DNA of 64,000 bases from the NCBI GenBank assembly GCA_028023455.1, contig JAQFVV010012418.1:6693244-6757243 (forward strand), in the 5' to 3' direction. A model generated the notes under the pieces. The model worked only from the letters and a program-made list of their open reading frames with translations, had not been told where the DNA came from and did no database searches. This document shows, in pieces, positions 61,401 through 64,000 of the stretch. Source of the DNA: Epiperipatus broadwayi. Lineage: Eukaryota > Onychophora > Udeonychophora > Euonychophora > Peripatidae. Numbering within the stretch: the first letter of the stretch is position 1; each line of letters starts with the position of its first letter. The position numbers and the translations under genes were made by a program.

Positions 61401-64000
61401 CAACTGCTATTAGGAAACATCAACTCCATATTGAAGCGGAATTTGAGATTCAGATTGCGCTTCACAGCCCACTTCAAATCTTCCGCTACCAACCTAATTC
61501 AAACCCTATTCTTGCATATATATTCCACTCACTAACACATTTTTTTTATCCTTTTGTTTGAGTATTATTAACTAACATATTTATTAACGAAGATATATGC
61601 CTAAATATCTGAATTTAAACACACAAAATAAAAATAATAAATATAGTATTTAAAGAGGGAATACATATACACAATAGGGAACGGAAGATTAATTATAACA
61701 AGCTATAATATAAATATATTATATTTTCTGCATTTTGTTATTATATAAAAGATATAATAAGTATTTATTAATTGCAGCTCAGATATCTATAGATATTGTA
61801 GAGACAAACGTGCTGAGCAAATATTTATTGGAAAAGTTCGTTATATGTAATTTTATAAAATTGTGTTTTTAAATTATTTTTGCTATTAAACTCCACTTTT
61901 CTTTTAAATCCAATATGGAAGATGCGATTGTAATTAGTCAAAATTAATTAAAGGTGAGAAGCGTAATCTTGTATAATATTCTAACATAACTTTAATTAAA
62001 AGTTTCTCTAAAATCAAAAGTAGAAACTAAACTTAATTGATTTACTTTTGTTACAAACATTTTTTTTTATCAATTTAATTTCGAATTGAAAACTTATCTC
62101 ACAATGGCATCTTCCAGCACAATGGGTAAATCGTATGTACAAATTCTTTTAAAAATTAATTGAATTAGATAACAATTAGCAATGACCAATCAGAAAAGGA
62201 TTCCAAAAATACCAAGGCATGAAATAATTACGAATTAATTAGGGAGAGTAACTAAGACAGTCAATGAGAGCAGTCACCAAGAAAATTTGCGTTCGTTAAT
62301 TTCAATGTGTACTGAGTAAATCTAAGTCGCCTTTCTCGCCATTCGAGATGGCCTTCCCTGGAATCTGTGCCCATGGATCCCGATACTCATAGATTATAAT
62401 TATATGCCTATTTGTTAAATAATAAACTTATTGCCTGCCTGAGTAACTATGCTTGACAAACTAGATCTAGTCTCCGAGGGAATTGAAATCATCAAAAGAA
62501 CCACCACGTTTTACAGAGGTAATCATTTCAAATGCTGCTAGACCTTTAAAGTTACCGTGAATCATTTTAATTCTCACCTATCTATTTCTTTAAACATTTT
62601 GTAAAGCTTTCATTTGTAAAATTTAATATTAGTTATGAATCAATTTGTAAAATTCTTACCTTTTTGTTAATTGTACCTTGTTCTCTCTCTATATAACTTA
62701 GCTGTAATCTCTCCTACATTAAACCTCTCCTGAATAATTATTAGTTCTTAATTTCACGTCTATGCGGCAATACTTTATTTTCATTATTATATTTTATACT
62801 TTCAGATACTAAATTATATGTCGATAATTTCCCCCAGAATCGCAAATGCTTACGCTATCTCTTTTAATAAAAGAAAACCCTCCTTACTTTTCAGAGGGTA
62901 ATTAATCTAGTATTTTTTAAAAACAAATTTGTTATTCTTAGTATAGCGGGTGCCTGCCAGTCTGGGGAAATAAAATCAGAATTTGATAATTATTGTACAG
63001 TGTTATTTTCAAAAACTAAGTAAAAATCTATTTTCTTAGAAATGTGTTTTTTTTGGTTAATTAAATAATAGCGCTAACTTCTAAAATCTGCAAATAGATT
63101 TATATGAATTAAATTAATATTACTTTCTTGAAATCAATAGCCACCACCGACTTTATATATATTTAATAATATGAAAAGTATTTATTTATTAAAGCATTCA
63201 AAACCAAAGATTTATATTATTTATACATTGTGGAAAGTTTATGTGTAGTTTAAAGTAATACATAAAGGGGAGGGGGGCAATCCTTTAGTTCTATGAGCTA
63301 TATTATATTAGCATTAAATGTAATTCTTCCATATCAACGTAGTAATCAAATCATACCGGTACGCTGGTGTTTTTATTAATAAAGATAGGTGATAATTCTT
63401 TATTCCTTAGTTAAATATATATATATTTATATTAATGCAAGCATTACGTGTATACCGGCCTTTCGTTATATATATCTTTGTGCTTCATTCATTTTTACTT
63501 CCAATACCAAGGACAAGGTTTGGCAAACCTCTTTGGATTTCTTCAGCGCAAGATATTATTGCATAGGGTTCGCTCTGGCAAAAGTCCAGCCTATGGCAAT
63601 TCAATAAAGCGCATTCTTCGTTGTTTATGACCCGACCCTGCCGACGTTTGCAGAGAGTCGCCTTCTTTAACTGTGAATTGAAGCATCTTCTTGAATCTTA
63701 AAATAGATCTCTCCATTGCTATCATACACGTACTGCTCTCCCATATTTTGTTCTCGTTAAAAGCCTATTAATTCCCCTAAACCGTACTGTTATGATTATG
63801 CTAAATGGATTGCCATTTTTTTTATATGTTTCATTCACACTTTCAGATACGATACTTCTGCCATTATTATTATTTCCCAAATTAGCTTCCCACACATGTT
63901 CTTATATAGCAAATGCAAATATTAATTAAATATAATTATCCTTATCATCCAACTCGATAAACTTAAGTATTGGTACGAGTGCTATTGTTTTATTAATGGT
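58414..64000 (-). other. Upstream integrin beta intron, partial
   Basis: The exon that should precede (ending around E-G-G-F-D-A-[IL]-M-Q) was not found on either strand by reading, so at least 5.6 kb of intron lies here. It holds a C17 run followed by CCACCACCAC (59815-59840). Several less AT-rich islands of unknown origin lie at 60360-60760, 61370-61500, 62240-62420 and 63440-63670. None gives a recognisable protein. Confidence 0.65.

Overview
This is a very AT-rich metazoan nuclear window (I estimate by eye about a quarter G+C). It is almost entirely the intronic part of one gene on the minus strand, an integrin beta subunit. Eight consecutive exons (837 coding bases, 279 codons) can be read between 58413 and 110. 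Every splice junction has AG/GT signals and all reading phases agree. They encode the C-terminal half of the beta-I domain, the second half of the hybrid domain, I-EGF1 and the start of I-EGF2. The 5' exons lie beyond 64000 (none recognised there) and the 3' exons lie before base 1. Introns run from 2.5 to 13.6 kb, except one of 72 bp. The organism is an invertebrate animal. I cannot name it from the sequence; large AT-rich introns and this repeat mix would suit, for example, a hydrozoan, planarian, chelicerate or mollusc.

The introns are packed with mobile DNA. From left to right: decayed LINE remnants (1.05-1.4 kb and 2.7-4.7 kb); a decayed Penelope-like element with a GIY-YIG remnant (4.8-6.25 kb); decayed repeats of a hammerhead family (6.76-7.44 kb); a second hammerhead family (13.0-13.27 kb); a decayed RTE-like LINE (14.95-15.7 kb); a compound hammerhead element with a 14-bp target duplication (15.9-17.07 kb); a 1.33-kb near-palindromic element (18.56-19.9 kb); more hammerhead copies (21.48-23.04 kb); tRNA-derived SINEs (27.3 and 28.07-28.4 kb); two abutting hAT elements sharing 8-bp duplications (28.99-30.36 kb); a CR1-like LINE (31.5-32.5 kb); a third hammerhead-like tandem family (32.7-33.75 kb); a 5.4-kb two-ORF LINE inside a giant (TTA)n array (35.6-42.45 kb); further fold-back elements (42.6, 47.9, 53.6 and 56.3 kb); and an RTE LINE with a TGA-repeat tail (48.8-49.76 kb).

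The most interesting system is a set of small, non-coding, tandem or inverted repeats, each carrying a type I hammerhead self-cleaving ribozyme with a very short stem III. One copy (21531-21573) keeps every core residue and three paired stems. Two families show compensatory differences in stems I and II. Tandem monomers are about 370 bp (family A) and roughly 300 bp (families B and C), and two insertions are bounded by 13-14 bp direct repeats. This is the architecture of the retrozymes described from metazoans and plants, and of ribozymes in Penelope-like elements. A Penelope-like element that could be the partner is present in the same window. The second notable element is an APE-type LINE, resembling the Tx1 group, that sits precisely in a TAA/TTA microsatellite.
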